Part shown: one piece after another, positions 34,954-45,188 of the stretch
Position numbering within the stretch: the stretch's first letter is position 1
Layout of the letters: every line of letters begins with the position of its first letter
Position numbers and translations under genes: made by a program
Origin: Anaerolineaceae bacterium
GTDB taxonomy: Bacteria > Chloroflexota > Anaerolineae > Aggregatilineales > Phototrophicaceae
Reading direction: 5' to 3'
Assembly (NCBI GenBank): GCA_002702065.1
Contig: NZXX01000001.1
Span: forward strand, 1,674,001-1,738,000
Length of the DNA: 64,000 nucleotides
The notes under the pieces: generated by a model
Told to the model about the DNA's origin: nothing
Seen by the model: only the letters and a program-made list of their open reading frames with translations
Databases searched by the model: none

Positions 34954-37900
34954 ATGATGGGTTATGAAACTCTGGATGGCAACGAGGCAGTAGCACGCGT
35001 TGCCTATAAGACAAATGAGGTAATCGCCATCTACCCGATTACTCCGGCCTCCCCGATGGGCGAGTGGGCCGACGCATGGGCTGCGGCAGATCAGCCTAAC
35101 TTGTGGGGAACAGTGCCCCATGTGGTAGAGATGCAAAGTGAAGCCGGTGCTGCCGGTGCGGTTCACGGTTCGCTCCAGACCGGATCGCTGACGACCACTT
35201 TTACCGCTTCTCAGGGTTTGTTGCTGATGCTGCCCAATATGTACAAGATCGCTGGTGAACTGACCCCGGCGGTTTTTCATATTGCAGCCCGGTCCGTCGC
35301 AGCGCAGGCGCTGTCAATTTTTGGCGATCATAGCGATGTGATGGCAGCTCGCTCGACAGGGTGGGTGATGCTGGCATCCGGGTCGGTACAGGAAGCACAT
35401 GACTTCGCCCTGATTGCGCAGGCGGCCACACTCAAGTCGCGGGTGCCATTCCTGCACTTCTTTGATGGCTTCCGCACCTCACATGAGATCGCCAAGATCA
35501 AATTGTTGAGCGATGATGTCCTGCGGGCCATGCTCGATGATGATCTGATTTTTGAACATCGTGCCCGCGCTTTGTCGCCGGAGAACCCCTTCATTCGCGG
35601 GACGGCACAGAACCCGGATGTATTCTTCCAGGCACGCGAGACGGTCAACTCGTTTTATGCAGAATGTCCGTCGATTGTGCAGACCGTCATGGACAATTTC
35701 GCACGCCTGACCGGGCGGCAATACAAGCTGTTTGAATACTATGGCGCACCGGATGCGGAACGGGTTGTGGTATTGATGGGTTCTGGCGCAGAGACAGCGC
35801 ACGAAACCGTTGATTATCTGACAGCGCAAGGCGAGAAGGTCGGTGTACTCAAAATTCGGTTGTACCGGCCATTTGATAGCCAGGGTTTTGTCGACGCACT
35901 ACCTGCCACCACCAGGTCGATTGCCGTGCTTGACCGGACCAAAGAGCCGGGCAGCGGCGGTGAACCGCTTTATCTGGATTGTGTCAACGCGCTGGTCGAG
36001 GCACAGGGCAGCGGCTGGGGGCAGATGCAACGTATGCCGAAGGTTGTTGGCGGGCGTTATGGCCTGTCCTCGAAGGAATTCACGCCAGCGATGGTCAAAG
36101 CGGTGCTGGATAATCTGAGCGCCGCTGCACCCAAGAATCACTTTACCGTTGGCATCAACGACGATGTGACACACACCAGCCTGGATTATGACCCGGACTT
36201 CTCCACTGAACAGCAGAATGTCGTTCGGGCGCTGTTCTATGGACTAGGGTCGGACGGCACGGTTGGTGCGAACAAGAACTCGATCAAGATTATCGGCGAG
36301 AACACCGATAATTACGCGCAGGGCTATTTTGTCTACGACTCGAAGAAATCCGGCGCGATGACCGTATCGCACCTACGCTTCGGGCCAGACCCGATTCGCT
36401 CCAGCTACCTGCTCACCAAGTCTAACTTTGTCGCCTGCCACCAGCCGGTATTCCTCGAACGTTACGACATGCTGAAGTCGATCATCCCCGGCGGTACGTT
36501 CCTGCTCAATACCGCTTTTGGGCCGGATGAGGCGTGGGGTCAACTGCCGCGCTCTGTGCAGCAGCAAATTCTGGATAAAAACCTCAGATTTTACGTGATC
36601 GACGGCTATAGAGTTGCTGGCGATGCGGGGATGCGCGGGCGCATCAACACCGTGATGCAGGTCTGCTTCTTTGCCATTTCCGGTGTGCTGCCACGCGATC
36701 AGGCAATCGAGGAAATTAAGAAAGCCATCCGCAAAACGTACGGCAAGAAGGGCGAAAACATCGTCCAGATGAACTTGCAGGCGGTGGACAGCACGCTGGA
36801 ACATCTGCATGAGGTGACGGTACCGGCTGCGATCACCAGTACGGTCGAACGCTGCGCCCCGGTTCCGGCAGAAGCCCCGGCGTTTGTACGCGATGTCCTG
36901 GGCGCGATGATCGCCAGCGAAGGTGACGCGCTGCCGGTGAGTGCTCTCCCCATCGACGGCACGTATCCGAGTGGCACCACGCAATGGGAGAAACGCAATC
37001 TGGCGGATGAAATCCCCGTGTGGGACCCGGATGTCTGCATCCAGTGCGGTAAGTGCGCGATGGTTTGCCCGCACGCGGTTATCCGCATCAAGGCGTACGA
37101 ACCAGACCAGCTTGAAAATGCGCCGGAAACCTTCAAGTTTACCGATGCACGTGATCGTGAATGGCAGGACCTGAAATATACCATTCAGGTTTCGCCAGAA
37201 GACTGCACCGCCTGTGGTATCTGTGTCGATGTTTGCCCCGCCAAGAATAAATCGGCTGCTGGGCTGAAAGCCATCAACATGGAACCGCAGCCCCCCTTGC
37301 GTGAACAGGAACGCGAAAACTGGGACTTCTTCCGCAGCATTCCTGAGCTTGACCGGCGCAATATCAAGGTCAGCAGCATTCGCCAGCAGCAGGTGCAGCA
37401 GCCATTATTTGAATTCTCTGGCGCATGCGCAGGTTGTGGTGAAACACCCTATATCAAACTGGTGACCCAACTGTTTGGCGACCGCACGGTCGTCGCCAAC
37501 GCGACAGGCTGCTCATCCATCTACGGCGGTAATCTGCCAACGACACCCTGGAGCTTCAACGCTGAGGGACGTGGCCCGGCATGGGCGAACTCATTGTTTG
37601 AGGACAATGCCGAGTTTGGCCTTGGCATGCGGGTATCGCTGGATAAACAGGCATCCTATGCCAGAGAGCTGGTTGCCAAACTGGCCCCGCAAATCGGTGA
37701 GGAACTTGCCGCGGGCATCCTCAACGCGGAACAGAAGGATGAATCGGACTTTTACGAACAGCGGCAGCGGGTCGGCCTGCTGAAAGAACGGCTCCAGACA
37801 ATCGACGCGGCGGATGCACGTCAGTTGCTGACCATCGCAGACGGGCTGGTCAAACGCAGCCTGTGGATTATCGGTGGTGATGGCTGGGCCTATGACATTG

Positions 37901-38553
37901 GCTACGGCGGCCTCGATCATGTCCTGGCGAGTGGCCGGAACGTCAATATTCTGGTGCTGGACACAGAAGTCTATTCCAACACCGGCGGTCAGATGTCGAA
38001 AGCAACACCACGGGCCGCGGTGGCCAAGTTTGCCGCTGGTGGTAAACCGATGGGTAAGAAAGACCTGGGCCTGATCGCCATGTCGTATGGCAATGTCTAT
38101 GTGGCACATGTCGCGATGGGCGCACGGGACGAACATACCCTGCGGTCCTTCATCGAAGCGGAAGCCTATAACGGTCCTTCACTGATCATCGCTTACAGTC
38201 ACTGCATTGCCCACGGCATCAACATGAAGACGGCCATGCAAAATCAGAAAGCAGCCGTCGATGCCGGTCAGTGGCCGCTGTATCGCTACAACCCGGACCG
38301 TATCGAACAAGGCGAAAATCCTTTCTCGCTGGACTCGCGCAAGCCGCGTATCCCGGTCGAGAAATATATGTACATGGAAAACCGCTTCAAGATGCTGACC
38401 CTGAGCAAACCAGAAACCGCCAAGGCTCTGCTGCAAGCGGCGCAGGAAGATGTGGATACGCGCTGGGCCATGTACGAATATCTGGCATCGCGCTCGTATG
38501 AAACCAATGGAAACAGCAACGGCCATGATGGCAAAACAGGGGAGGAGGCCTAA
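34954..38553 (+). CDS. nifJ: Pyruvate:ferredoxin (flavodoxin) oxidoreductase
   Basis: A 1199-residue single-chain enzyme converting pyruvate and CoA to acetyl-CoA, CO2 and reduced ferredoxin. Domain order is canonical: pyrimidine-binding domain (YPITPASPMGEWAD near residue 25), domain II/III, a 2x[4Fe-4S] ferredoxin domain with CIQCGKCAMVCP (about 695) and CTACGICVDVCP (about 751), and a TPP domain with ACAGCGE (about 824), GDGWAYDIGYGG and NTGGQMS. A further Cys near 1083 (HCIAHG) completes the proximal cluster. The start ATG follows CGGAG. A DHOD-like gene begins three bases after the stop and PPDK follows, so pyruvate and PEP chemistry are linked in one operon. Confidence 0.96.
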   Translation: MMGYETLDGNEAVARVAYKTNEVIAIYPITPASPMGEWADAWAAADQPNLWGTVPHVVEMQSEAGAAGAVHGSLQTGSLTTTFTASQGLLLMLPNMYKIAGELTPAVFHIAARSVAAQALSIFGDHSDVMAARSTGWVMLASGSVQEAHDFALIAQAATLKSRVPFLHFFDGFRTSHEIAKIKLLSDDVLRAMLDDDLIFEHRARALSPENPFIRGTAQNPDVFFQARETVNSFYAECPSIVQTVMDNFARLTGRQYKLFEYYGAPDAERVVVLMGSGAETAHETVDYLTAQGEKVGVLKIRLYRPFDSQGFVDALPATTRSIAVLDRTKEPGSGGEPLYLDCVNALVEAQGSGWGQMQRMPKVVGGRYGLSSKEFTPAMVKAVLDNLSAAAPKNHFTVGINDDVTHTSLDYDPDFSTEQQNVVRALFYGLGSDGTVGANKNSIKIIGENTDNYAQGYFVYDSKKSGAMTVSHLRFGPDPIRSSYLLTKSNFVACHQPVFLERYDMLKSIIPGGTFLLNTAFGPDEAWGQLPRSVQQQILDKNLRFYVIDGYRVAGDAGMRGRINTVMQVCFFAISGVLPRDQAIEEIKKAIRKTYGKKGENIVQMNLQAVDSTLEHLHEVTVPAAITSTVERCAPVPAEAPAFVRDVLGAMIASEGDALPVSALPIDGTYPSGTTQWEKRNLADEIPVWDPDVCIQCGKCAMVCPHAVIRIKAYEPDQLENAPETFKFTDARDREWQDLKYTIQVSPEDCTACGICVDVCPAKNKSAAGLKAINMEPQPPLREQERENWDFFRSIPELDRRNIKVSSIRQQQVQQPLFEFSGACAGCGETPYIKLVTQLFGDRTVVANATGCSSIYGGNLPTTPWSFNAEGRGPAWANSLFEDNAEFGLGMRVSLDKQASYARELVAKLAPQIGEELAAGILNAEQKDESDFYEQRQRVGLLKERLQTIDAADARQLLTIADGLVKRSLWIIGGDGWAYDIGYGGLDHVLASGRNVNILVLDTEVYSNTGGQMSKATPRAAVAKFAAGGKPMGKKDLGLIAMSYGNVYVAHVAMGARDEHTLRSFIEAEAYNGPSLIIAYSHCIAHGINMKTAMQNQKAAVDAGQWPLYRYNPDRIEQGENPFSLDSRKPRIPVEKYMYMENRFKMLTLSKPETAKALLQAAQEDVDTRWAMYEYLASRSYETNGNSNGHDGKTGEEA

Positions 38554-38556
38554 ATA

Positions 38557-39549
38557 ATGGATATTTCAACGCGCTATCTGGGGCTAGCGCTGCGGTCACC
38601 GCTGGTGGCGTCAGCATCCCCATTATCCGAGCAAATCTATAACCTCAAGCAGATGGAAGATGCGGGGGCAGGGGCTGTCGTACTGCACTCGCTGTTCCAG
38701 GAGCAGCTTGAACGAGAAGCTTCCGAGCTGCACTATCACATGACCGAAGGTACCGAGAGTTTTGCCGAGGCATTGAGCTACTTCCCTGAGCCTACGACGT
38801 TTCATCTGGGGCCGGATGCCTACCTGAAGCATATCCGCAAAGCCAAGGATTCGGTCGATATTCCGGTGATTGCCAGCCTCAACGGCTCGACGCTGGGCGG
38901 GTGGATTGATTTTGCTCGTCTGATTGAAGACGCCGGTGCCGACGCGCTGGAACTCAACCTGTATCACATCCCGACCGATTTGAACGAAACGGGTGGGGCG
39001 GTTGAAGCCCGGTATCTGGAGGTGGTGGCTGCGGTGCGTGCCGCCGTCTCCATTCCACTGGCGGTCAAGCTGAGCCCATTCTTCAGCAATATGGCGAACA
39101 TGGCGAGGCAGTTGGACGAAAAAGGCGCGAATGCGCTGGTCCTGTTCAATCGCTTCTACCAGCCAGACATTGATCTGGAGAATCTGGAAGTTTATCCGCA
39201 TGTGCTGCTGAGCACCCCCCAGGATTTACGGTTGCCACTGCGCTGGATCGCTATTTTGTATGGTCGAATTAACGCTGATCTGGCGGCGACCAGCGGCGTG
39301 CACACGGCTGAAGATGCACTCAAGATGCTGATGGCTGGTGCAAACGTCACGATGATGGCGTCGGCCCTGCTGAAAAATGGCATTGGTCACATCCGCACGG
39401 TAGAAGCCGACCTGCGTCGATGGATGGAAGAACACGAATATGAATCCGTGCAGCAGATGCGCGGCAGTATGAGCCAGCAGCACGCTGGTAATCCGGCAGC
39501 TTTTGAACGTGCGCAGTACATGCGTGCATTGACAACTTATCAAGTTTGA
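38557..39549 (+). CDS. Dihydroorotate dehydrogenase-like FMN protein (NifJ-associated)
   Basis: A 330-residue TIM-barrel protein of the class-I dihydroorotate dehydrogenase family. DISTRYLGLALRSPLVASASPLSE opens the barrel, VIASLNGSTLGGW and ALELNLYHIP follow, and LAVKLSPFFSN gives the conserved barrel lysine. The C-terminal phosphate-binding loop (TSGVHTAEDALKML) is present. Pyrimidine genes are absent, and the family's position next to NifJ recurs in other phyla from memory, so a role in flavin-linked electron transfer or a related oxidation is more plausible than pyrimidine synthesis. It lies between nifJ and ppdK and is coupled to both by tiny gaps. Confidence 0.88.
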   Translation: MDISTRYLGLALRSPLVASASPLSEQIYNLKQMEDAGAGAVVLHSLFQEQLEREASELHYHMTEGTESFAEALSYFPEPTTFHLGPDAYLKHIRKAKDSVDIPVIASLNGSTLGGWIDFARLIEDAGADALELNLYHIPTDLNETGGAVEARYLEVVAAVRAAVSIPLAVKLSPFFSNMANMARQLDEKGANALVLFNRFYQPDIDLENLEVYPHVLLSTPQDLRLPLRWIAILYGRINADLAATSGVHTAEDALKMLMAGANVTMMASALLKNGIGHIRTVEADLRRWMEEHEYESVQQMRGSMSQQHAGNPAAFERAQYMRALTTYQV

Positions 39550-39557
39550 GGAGAAGC

Positions 39558-42317
39558 ATGATGGCCGTCGCCAGTAAGACAACGAACGGCAGCAAGAAAC
39601 GCGGTGCAAAAGACGCTGCCACCAAATGGGTCTATTTGTTTGATGAAGTCGCAACGGCGGAAGAAGCCGTTGGCGGGTCGTGGGATGGTGTGCGCGCCTT
39701 GCTGGGTGGCAAAGGGGCGAACCTGGCCGAAATGACCCGTATCGGTGTACCGGTGCCGCCGGGTTTCTCGATTACGACCGAGGCCTGCAATGCCTACAGC
39801 GTGGCGAGTGAATTTCCGGAAGGTATGTGGGAACAAACACTGACAGCACTCAAGGTGGTTGAGGAACGTACCGGCAAAACCTTTGGTGACGCCTCCAAGC
39901 CGCTGCTGGTTTCGGTACGGTCAGGCGCGAAGTTCTCGATGCCCGGCATGATGGACACAGTGCTGAACCTGGGTATGAATGACGCGACCGTTGAAGGTAT
40001 GGTAAAGCTCACCAGCGACGAACGATTTGTCTATGACGCGTATCGCCGTCTGGTGCAGATGTTTGGTTCGGTGGTGATGAACATTGCTGACGAGGCATTT
40101 GAAGACTACCTGACCGAAATCAAGCGCAACCAGCACGTGAAAACCGATGCCGAATTGACCGCGGAAAGCTGGAAGAAGGTTACCGAAGAATTCAAGAAGA
40201 TTTACAAGGAAGAGGTTGGGTCAGAGTTTCCGCAGGACCCCTTCGAACAACTGAAGCTGGCGACCGAAGCCGTTTTCAAGTCCTGGAATGGTAAACGCGC
40301 TGTCGATTATCGGAACGCCGCCGGGATCTCGCATGATCTGGGTACGGCAGTCAATGTTCAGACGATGGTCTTTGGCAATATGGGCAATAACTCCGGTACC
40401 GGCGTGGCCTTCACACGCGACCCATCGACGGGTGAGCGCAAGCTGTTCGGCGACTACCTGATGAATGCGCAGGGTGAAGATGTGGTGGCAGGTATCCGTA
40501 CCCCCAGGCCAATCGCCAAACTGCGTGATGAATTGCCAGATGCCTTCGATGAATTTGCCAAGATTTGCGAGACGCTTGAACAGCACTACCACAACATGCA
40601 GGATGTCGAATTCACCATTGAGCAGGGCAAGTTGTGGATGCTCCAGACACGTGATGGCAAGCGTACCGCCCGTTCGGCAGTTCGCATTGCCGTCGAGATG
40701 GCCGAAGAAAAGCTGATCAGCCGTGAAGAAGCCGTATTGCGTGTGACGCCGGGTCAGGTGTCGCAGTTACTGCATCCGCAGTTCGATATGGGCCAGAAGC
40801 ACGTCGCCGAAGCTGCCGGACGCTTGATTGCTACGGGCGTCAATGCATCGCCGGGCGCTGCGGTTGGTGTGGTCGCTTTTGACGCCGACCTCGCGGAGAA
40901 ATGGGGAAAGGCGGGCAAGGCTGTTATTATGACCCGCCCCGAAACCAAGCCGGATGACGTTCACGGTATGTTGGCTTCCAAAGGCATCGTCACCAGTCGC
41001 GGTGGTGCCACCAGCCACGCCGCTGTGGTAGCGCGCCAGTTCGGTGTCCCATGTGTCGCTGGCGCGGAAGAATTGCAGATTGATGTCAACGCCCGCCAGA
41101 TGCATGTTGGCGACGTTGTGATCTATGAAGGCGATACGATTTCCATTGATGGCGGCACCGGCGAGGTCTATGTCGGCACAATCGACATGGTCGAGCCTGA
41201 ATTCGGGCGCGAGCATTTTCTCCAGAAGCTGCTTGGCTGGGCGGATGAGTTCCGTAAACTCGGCGTTTACGCCAATGCGGACTACCCGGCGGACGCCCGG
41301 CGTGCGCGTGAGTACGGTGCGCGCGGGATTGGTCTGTGCCGCACGGAGCACATGTTCTTCCAGGAAGAACGGCTGCCGGTTGTGCAAGCCATGATCCTGG
41401 CGGAGCCGAACAGCGAAGAAGAAGCGAAACAGCTCGAAAAACTGCTGCCGTTCCAGCATGACGATTTCTATGGCATTTTCCGCGCGATGGAAGGTCTGCC
41501 GGTCATCATCCGGTTGATCGACCCGCCGCTGCATGAATTCTTGCCGGACCATGAAACCCTGGCGCTACGGGCGGCCAGCCTGCGCGTCGTGGGCGACCGT
41601 CCTAATGAACTGGTGCGCATCGAAGAGATGATGCAGGCCGTTAAGTCGCTGCGTGAATTCAACCCGATGCTGGGGCTGCGCGGCGTGCGGCTGGGCATTA
41701 TCCGGCCTGCGATCAACGCCATGCAGGTGCGGGCCATCTTCTCGGCGGCTTGCCAGTTGAAGAAGGAGGGCCTGGCCGTTAACCCGGAAATCATGATCCC
41801 GGTGACGAGCCATTTCAGCGAAGTCAAGTTCATCCGTGAGCTGGTCGAGCAGGTGGCTGATGAGGTCATGACCGAGATGGATGTGACGGTCGAGTACAAA
41901 GTCGGTACGATGATCGAACTGCCACGGGCGGCGATCACCGCGGACCAGATGGCCGAATACTCCGAGTTCTTCTCATTCGGCACCAACGACCTGACCCAGA
42001 CAACCTTCGGCATTAGCCGTGATGACGCTGAAGGCAAGTTCCTGCTCGATTATGTGGAACGCGGCCTGCTGCCGAAGAATCCGTTCCAGGTGCTGGATGC
42101 GGACGGCGTCGGCTATCTGGTTGATCTGGCAACCCGCAAGGGGCGCGAGGTGCGACCCGATATCGAAGTCGGCATTTGCGGCGAGCATGGCGGCGACCCC
42201 GAAAGTGTGGCGTTCTGCCATCGGACTGGCCTGAACTATGTGAGCTGCTCACCGTTCCGTGTGCCGATTGCGCGGTTGGCTGCGGCTCAGGCGGCTCTGG
42301 CGGACAAAGCCAAATAG
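39558..42317 (+). CDS. ppdK: Pyruvate, phosphate dikinase
   Basis: A 919-residue enzyme interconverting pyruvate + ATP + Pi with PEP + AMP + PPi. The ATG at 39558 follows GAGGAG; an upstream in-frame TTG overlaps the previous stop and is unlikely. The nucleotide domain (about 20-380) has LGGKGANLAEMTRIG; the phosphohistidine domain carries GGATSHAAVVARQFG with the catalytic His near residue 487; the PEP barrel (about 550-910) has GLCRTEHMFF, GTNDLTQ and CGEHGGDP with its catalytic Cys. It is the last gene of the nifJ unit, closed by two terminators. Confidence 0.96.
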   Translation: MMAVASKTTNGSKKRGAKDAATKWVYLFDEVATAEEAVGGSWDGVRALLGGKGANLAEMTRIGVPVPPGFSITTEACNAYSVASEFPEGMWEQTLTALKVVEERTGKTFGDASKPLLVSVRSGAKFSMPGMMDTVLNLGMNDATVEGMVKLTSDERFVYDAYRRLVQMFGSVVMNIADEAFEDYLTEIKRNQHVKTDAELTAESWKKVTEEFKKIYKEEVGSEFPQDPFEQLKLATEAVFKSWNGKRAVDYRNAAGISHDLGTAVNVQTMVFGNMGNNSGTGVAFTRDPSTGERKLFGDYLMNAQGEDVVAGIRTPRPIAKLRDELPDAFDEFAKICETLEQHYHNMQDVEFTIEQGKLWMLQTRDGKRTARSAVRIAVEMAEEKLISREEAVLRVTPGQVSQLLHPQFDMGQKHVAEAAGRLIATGVNASPGAAVGVVAFDADLAEKWGKAGKAVIMTRPETKPDDVHGMLASKGIVTSRGGATSHAAVVARQFGVPCVAGAEELQIDVNARQMHVGDVVIYEGDTISIDGGTGEVYVGTIDMVEPEFGREHFLQKLLGWADEFRKLGVYANADYPADARRAREYGARGIGLCRTEHMFFQEERLPVVQAMILAEPNSEEEAKQLEKLLPFQHDDFYGIFRAMEGLPVIIRLIDPPLHEFLPDHETLALRAASLRVVGDRPNELVRIEEMMQAVKSLREFNPMLGLRGVRLGIIRPAINAMQVRAIFSAACQLKKEGLAVNPEIMIPVTSHFSEVKFIRELVEQVADEVMTEMDVTVEYKVGTMIELPRAAITADQMAEYSEFFSFGTNDLTQTTFGISRDDAEGKFLLDYVERGLLPKNPFQVLDADGVGYLVDLATRKGREVRPDIEVGICGEHGGDPESVAFCHRTGLNYVSCSPFRVPIARLAAAQAALADKAK

Positions 42318-42331
42318 CCGGAACTATCCGG

Positions 42332-42357
42332 AACGCTTGATGGGTTCATCAGGCGTT
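42332..42357 (+). terminator. Terminator 1 after ppdK
   Basis: An 11-pair stem with one G-T wobble (42332-42342 with 42347-42357) and a GGTT loop is followed by a pyrimidine-rich tract ending in CTTTT. Confidence 0.65.
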
Positions 42358-42380
42358 TCACTCTCCTTTTGTCGTGATTG

Positions 42381-42418
42381 CTGGCGGGTATGGTGAAAGC
42401 CCTATCCGCCAGTTTTTT
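42381..42418 (+). terminator. Terminator 2 after ppdK (strong)
   Basis: A 13-pair stem with one mismatch (42381-42393 with 42400-42412, outer arms CTGGCGG/CCGCCAG) is directly followed by six T. This is the clearest intrinsic terminator in the window. Confidence 0.85.
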
Positions 42419-42660
42419 GATGTCTCCAGGCGCATTGGTGGTCGATGAAATAGCCTGTGACATGTATCGCGCATATAGCTGCGCTTTGCCATATGCCCTG
42501 ACGCGTGATGTGTGACACCATGAAGGTGGAGAGGAGTGTTGTGTGTTTACAGATACAGCCTTGTTCCACCAGATGAGTCGCTTTGAAATGTGCCTCGCTG
42601 AAGCGCAACTTCCATCTAAAATGACACCCCCACATGATCCGCGCCAGTGGAGCGCCGGCC
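42419..42660. other. Non-coding stretch between ppdK terminators and hypF
   Basis: The remaining 240 or so bases of this 343-base gap show no credible ORF, RNA gene or convincing promoter pair. The hypF promoter should lie here, but I could not choose a -35/-10 pair. Confidence 0.5.
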
Positions 42661-44919
42661 ATGATTGCTGAACGCCAGGTAACGCGGATTGTGATTGAGG
42701 GAGCGGTGCAGGGCGTAGGCTTTCGGCCCTTTGTATTCCGGCTGGCTCACGAACTCGGTCTCAATGGTTTTGTCAGCAACACATCAAGCGGCGTGGTCAT
42801 TGAGCTGGATGGCGACTCGGCCACGGTTGAGCATTTCATAAATCGCCTGTATCGCGAAAAACCACCGCTTGCCGTTATTGATAGCCTCACGAGTGAAGCG
42901 GCTTATGCCGCCGGGTATTCATCGTTCGAAATTTGCCTCAGCCAGGAACGTGGCTCCAAAACCGCGCTGGTGCTGCCGGACATCGCCACATGCCCGGACT
43001 GCCTGAACGATATTTCTGACCCCCATAACCGGCGCTATCGCTATCCGTTTACCAACTGCACCAATTGTGGGCCACGTTACAGCATTATCCGGGCGCTGCC
43101 CTATGACCGTGCCTGTACATCCATGCGGCAATTTGACATGTGTCCGGCGTGCCGCGCCGAATATGAGGACCCCCGCAACCGCCGTTTTCACGCGCAGCCG
43201 AATGCCTGCCCGGTTTGTGGGCCGCATCTGGAATTGTGGGACAGGCAGGGTCGCATCATTTCCACCCATGATGACGCGCTATTACAGGCAGCTGCGGCAA
43301 TTCGTGCGGGACAGATTGTGGCGCTGAAGGGAATCGGCGGCTTTCAACTGCTGGTCGATGCGCGAAATGTCGATGCCGTACAGCAGTTGCGTGAACGCAA
43401 ACATCGCCCGGCAAAGCCATTTGCCTTAATGTTTCCATCGCTTGCGATGATCCGTGAACAGTGCCTCATTTCGTCGCTGGAAGCAGATTTGCTAACGTCA
43501 CCTGGTGCGCCGATTGTACTGCTGCGGGCCAAGAATGCGCTCGTTGCGCAGCATGTCGCACCTGGAAATCCGAACTTGGGGGTGATGCTGCCGTACACAC
43601 CGCTGCATCATTTGTTCATGGCGGAACTGGATTTTCCGGTCGTGGCGACCAGCGGCAACCGCACCAGTGAGCCGATCTGCATTGATGAACATGAAGCGCT
43701 GGCCCGCCTGAGCGGCATCGCCGATCTGTTTTTGACTCATGATCGCCCGATTGTAAGGCAGGTGGATGACTCGGTTGTTCGGGTGGTCGCTGGTGAGTTG
43801 CAGATTTTGCGGCGGGCACGGGGTTATGCGCCGTTGCCGATCCACACTCGGCAGCCGCTACCTAAAATTCTGGCTGTGGGTGGGCATCTCAAAAACACCA
43901 TCGCGGCGTCATCAGGCAGCAGAATTTTTGTCAGCCAACACATTGGTGACCTGGACAGCGAGCCAGCACTGGCTGCTTTTGAACGGACTATCCGGGACTT
44001 CAGGACACTGTACGACTGGTCACCGGACGTTATCGCGCACGATGCTCACCCTGACTACCGCTCGACCTACTATGCCGCTGCGCAATCTCGGCCAACGATC
44101 GCTGTGCAACATCATTACGCCCATCTGCTGGCGTGCATGGCAGAGCATCAGGTGGATGCGCCCATATTGGGTGTGTGCTGGGATGGCACCGGTTACGGAA
44201 CAGACGGCACCATCTGGGGTGGGGAGTGGCTGCTCATCAATGACGCCGGGTTTGAGCGTGTGGCGCATTTGCGGTCATTTTGTCTTCCGGGTGGTGATCG
44301 CGCCGTCCAGGAGCCGCGTCGTGCTGCTCTCGGTCTGTTATATAAGGCCTTTGGCGAATCCTGCGTCGAAAGATTGCCAGCAGCCGTCCGTCAGAGCTTT
44401 TCGCCACAGGAGCGAACGGCGATGTTGCAGATGCTGCGTCACGGCGTGAATGCCCCGGTAACATCGAGTATGGGCCGCCTGTTCGACGCCGTCGCCGCAC
44501 TGCTGAATCTGCATCAAACGGTCAGCTTTGAGGGTCAGGCAGCGATGGCGCTGGAAGCTGCTGCTGCCGATTCATCACGCCGTTACAGTTTTGGTTTTGA
44601 TGATGGCATGCTGGATTGGGAGCCGATGCTGCGCCGCATTCTTGATGATCTGGACAATGGAATAGATAAGGGTGAAATCGCCGCGAAGTTCCATAACACA
44701 CTCGTCGATATGGTTCTCGCGGTGGCACGGCGTATCGGTGAAAGGTTTGTCGTACTCAGTGGCGGATGTTTCCAGAACAAATACCTGCTTGAAGCCACAA
44801 TTGATAGGCTGTGGGCTGAAGGGTTGACCCCCTATTGGCCCCAACAGGTGCCGCCAAATGATGGCGGAATTGCGCTGGGTCAGGTGATGGCCGCTGCGCG
44901 AGAATACAGGAGTGAATGA
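42661..44919 (+). CDS. hypF: Carbamoyltransferase HypF
   Basis: A protein of about 752 residues that makes the cyanide ligand precursor for [NiFe]-hydrogenase from carbamoyl phosphate. Domains in order: acylphosphatase-like (EGAVQGVGFRPFVFRL, 1-90), two zinc-finger CxxC-x18-CxxC repeats (CPDC/CTNC and CPAC/CPVC, about 105-190), a YrdC-like domain (GIGGFQLLVDARN, about 195-380) and a Kae1-like domain with the HHYAHLLACM metal site and GGCFQN near the C-terminus. ATG 42661 has GGAG upstream; an ATG 27 bases earlier is possible. It leads a hypF-C-D-E-A-B operon and overlaps the start region of hypC. Confidence 0.94.
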   Translation: MIAERQVTRIVIEGAVQGVGFRPFVFRLAHELGLNGFVSNTSSGVVIELDGDSATVEHFINRLYREKPPLAVIDSLTSEAAYAAGYSSFEICLSQERGSKTALVLPDIATCPDCLNDISDPHNRRYRYPFTNCTNCGPRYSIIRALPYDRACTSMRQFDMCPACRAEYEDPRNRRFHAQPNACPVCGPHLELWDRQGRIISTHDDALLQAAAAIRAGQIVALKGIGGFQLLVDARNVDAVQQLRERKHRPAKPFALMFPSLAMIREQCLISSLEADLLTSPGAPIVLLRAKNALVAQHVAPGNPNLGVMLPYTPLHHLFMAELDFPVVATSGNRTSEPICIDEHEALARLSGIADLFLTHDRPIVRQVDDSVVRVVAGELQILRRARGYAPLPIHTRQPLPKILAVGGHLKNTIAASSGSRIFVSQHIGDLDSEPALAAFERTIRDFRTLYDWSPDVIAHDAHPDYRSTYYAAAQSRPTIAVQHHYAHLLACMAEHQVDAPILGVCWDGTGYGTDGTIWGGEWLLINDAGFERVAHLRSFCLPGGDRAVQEPRRAALGLLYKAFGESCVERLPAAVRQSFSPQERTAMLQMLRHGVNAPVTSSMGRLFDAVAALLNLHQTVSFEGQAAMALEAAAADSSRRYSFGFDDGMLDWEPMLRRILDDLDNGIDKGEIAAKFHNTLVDMVLAVARRIGERFVVLSGGCFQNKYLLEATIDRLWAEGLTPYWPQQVPPNDGGIALGQVMAAAREYRSE

Positions 44920-44921
44920 TT

Positions 44922-45188
44922 ATGTGTCTGGCGGTTCCGGGCCGGATTATCAGTATTGCGAATACCGACGACCCGATCATGCGCTCTGGTCGCGTGAGCT
45001 TTGGCGGTGTGGTGAAAGAAGTCAACCTGTCGTACGTGCCCGATGCCGTGGTCGATGATTACGTGATTGTGCATGTGGGTTTTGCCATCAACAAACTGGA
45101 TCAGGCGGAGGCCGAAACGGTGTTTCAGTATCTGGAACAGCTTGGCGAACTGGATGAATTGAAGGCCAACGACGATGAAGTTTATTGA
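44922..45188 (+). CDS. hypC: Hydrogenase assembly chaperone HypC/HupF
   Basis: An 88-residue chaperone beginning MCLAVPGRI. The N-terminal Cys must be residue 2 to bind the Fe(CN)2CO intermediate, so the ATG at 44922 is chosen over one six bases earlier. The rest is the small OB-like barrel ([27 protein letters not shown]). It partners with HypD and delivers the iron unit to the hydrogenase large subunit. The 3' end overlaps hypD by 14 bases. Confidence 0.94.
   Translation: MCLAVPGRIISIANTDDPIMRSGRVSFGGVVKEVNLSYVPDAVVDDYVIVHVGFAINKLDQAEAETVFQYLEQLGELDELKANDDEVY

Noticed and set aside
38557..39549. pyrD of pyrimidine synthesis
   Set aside because: No other pyr gene is near and the NifJ link points elsewhere; left as DHOD-like.
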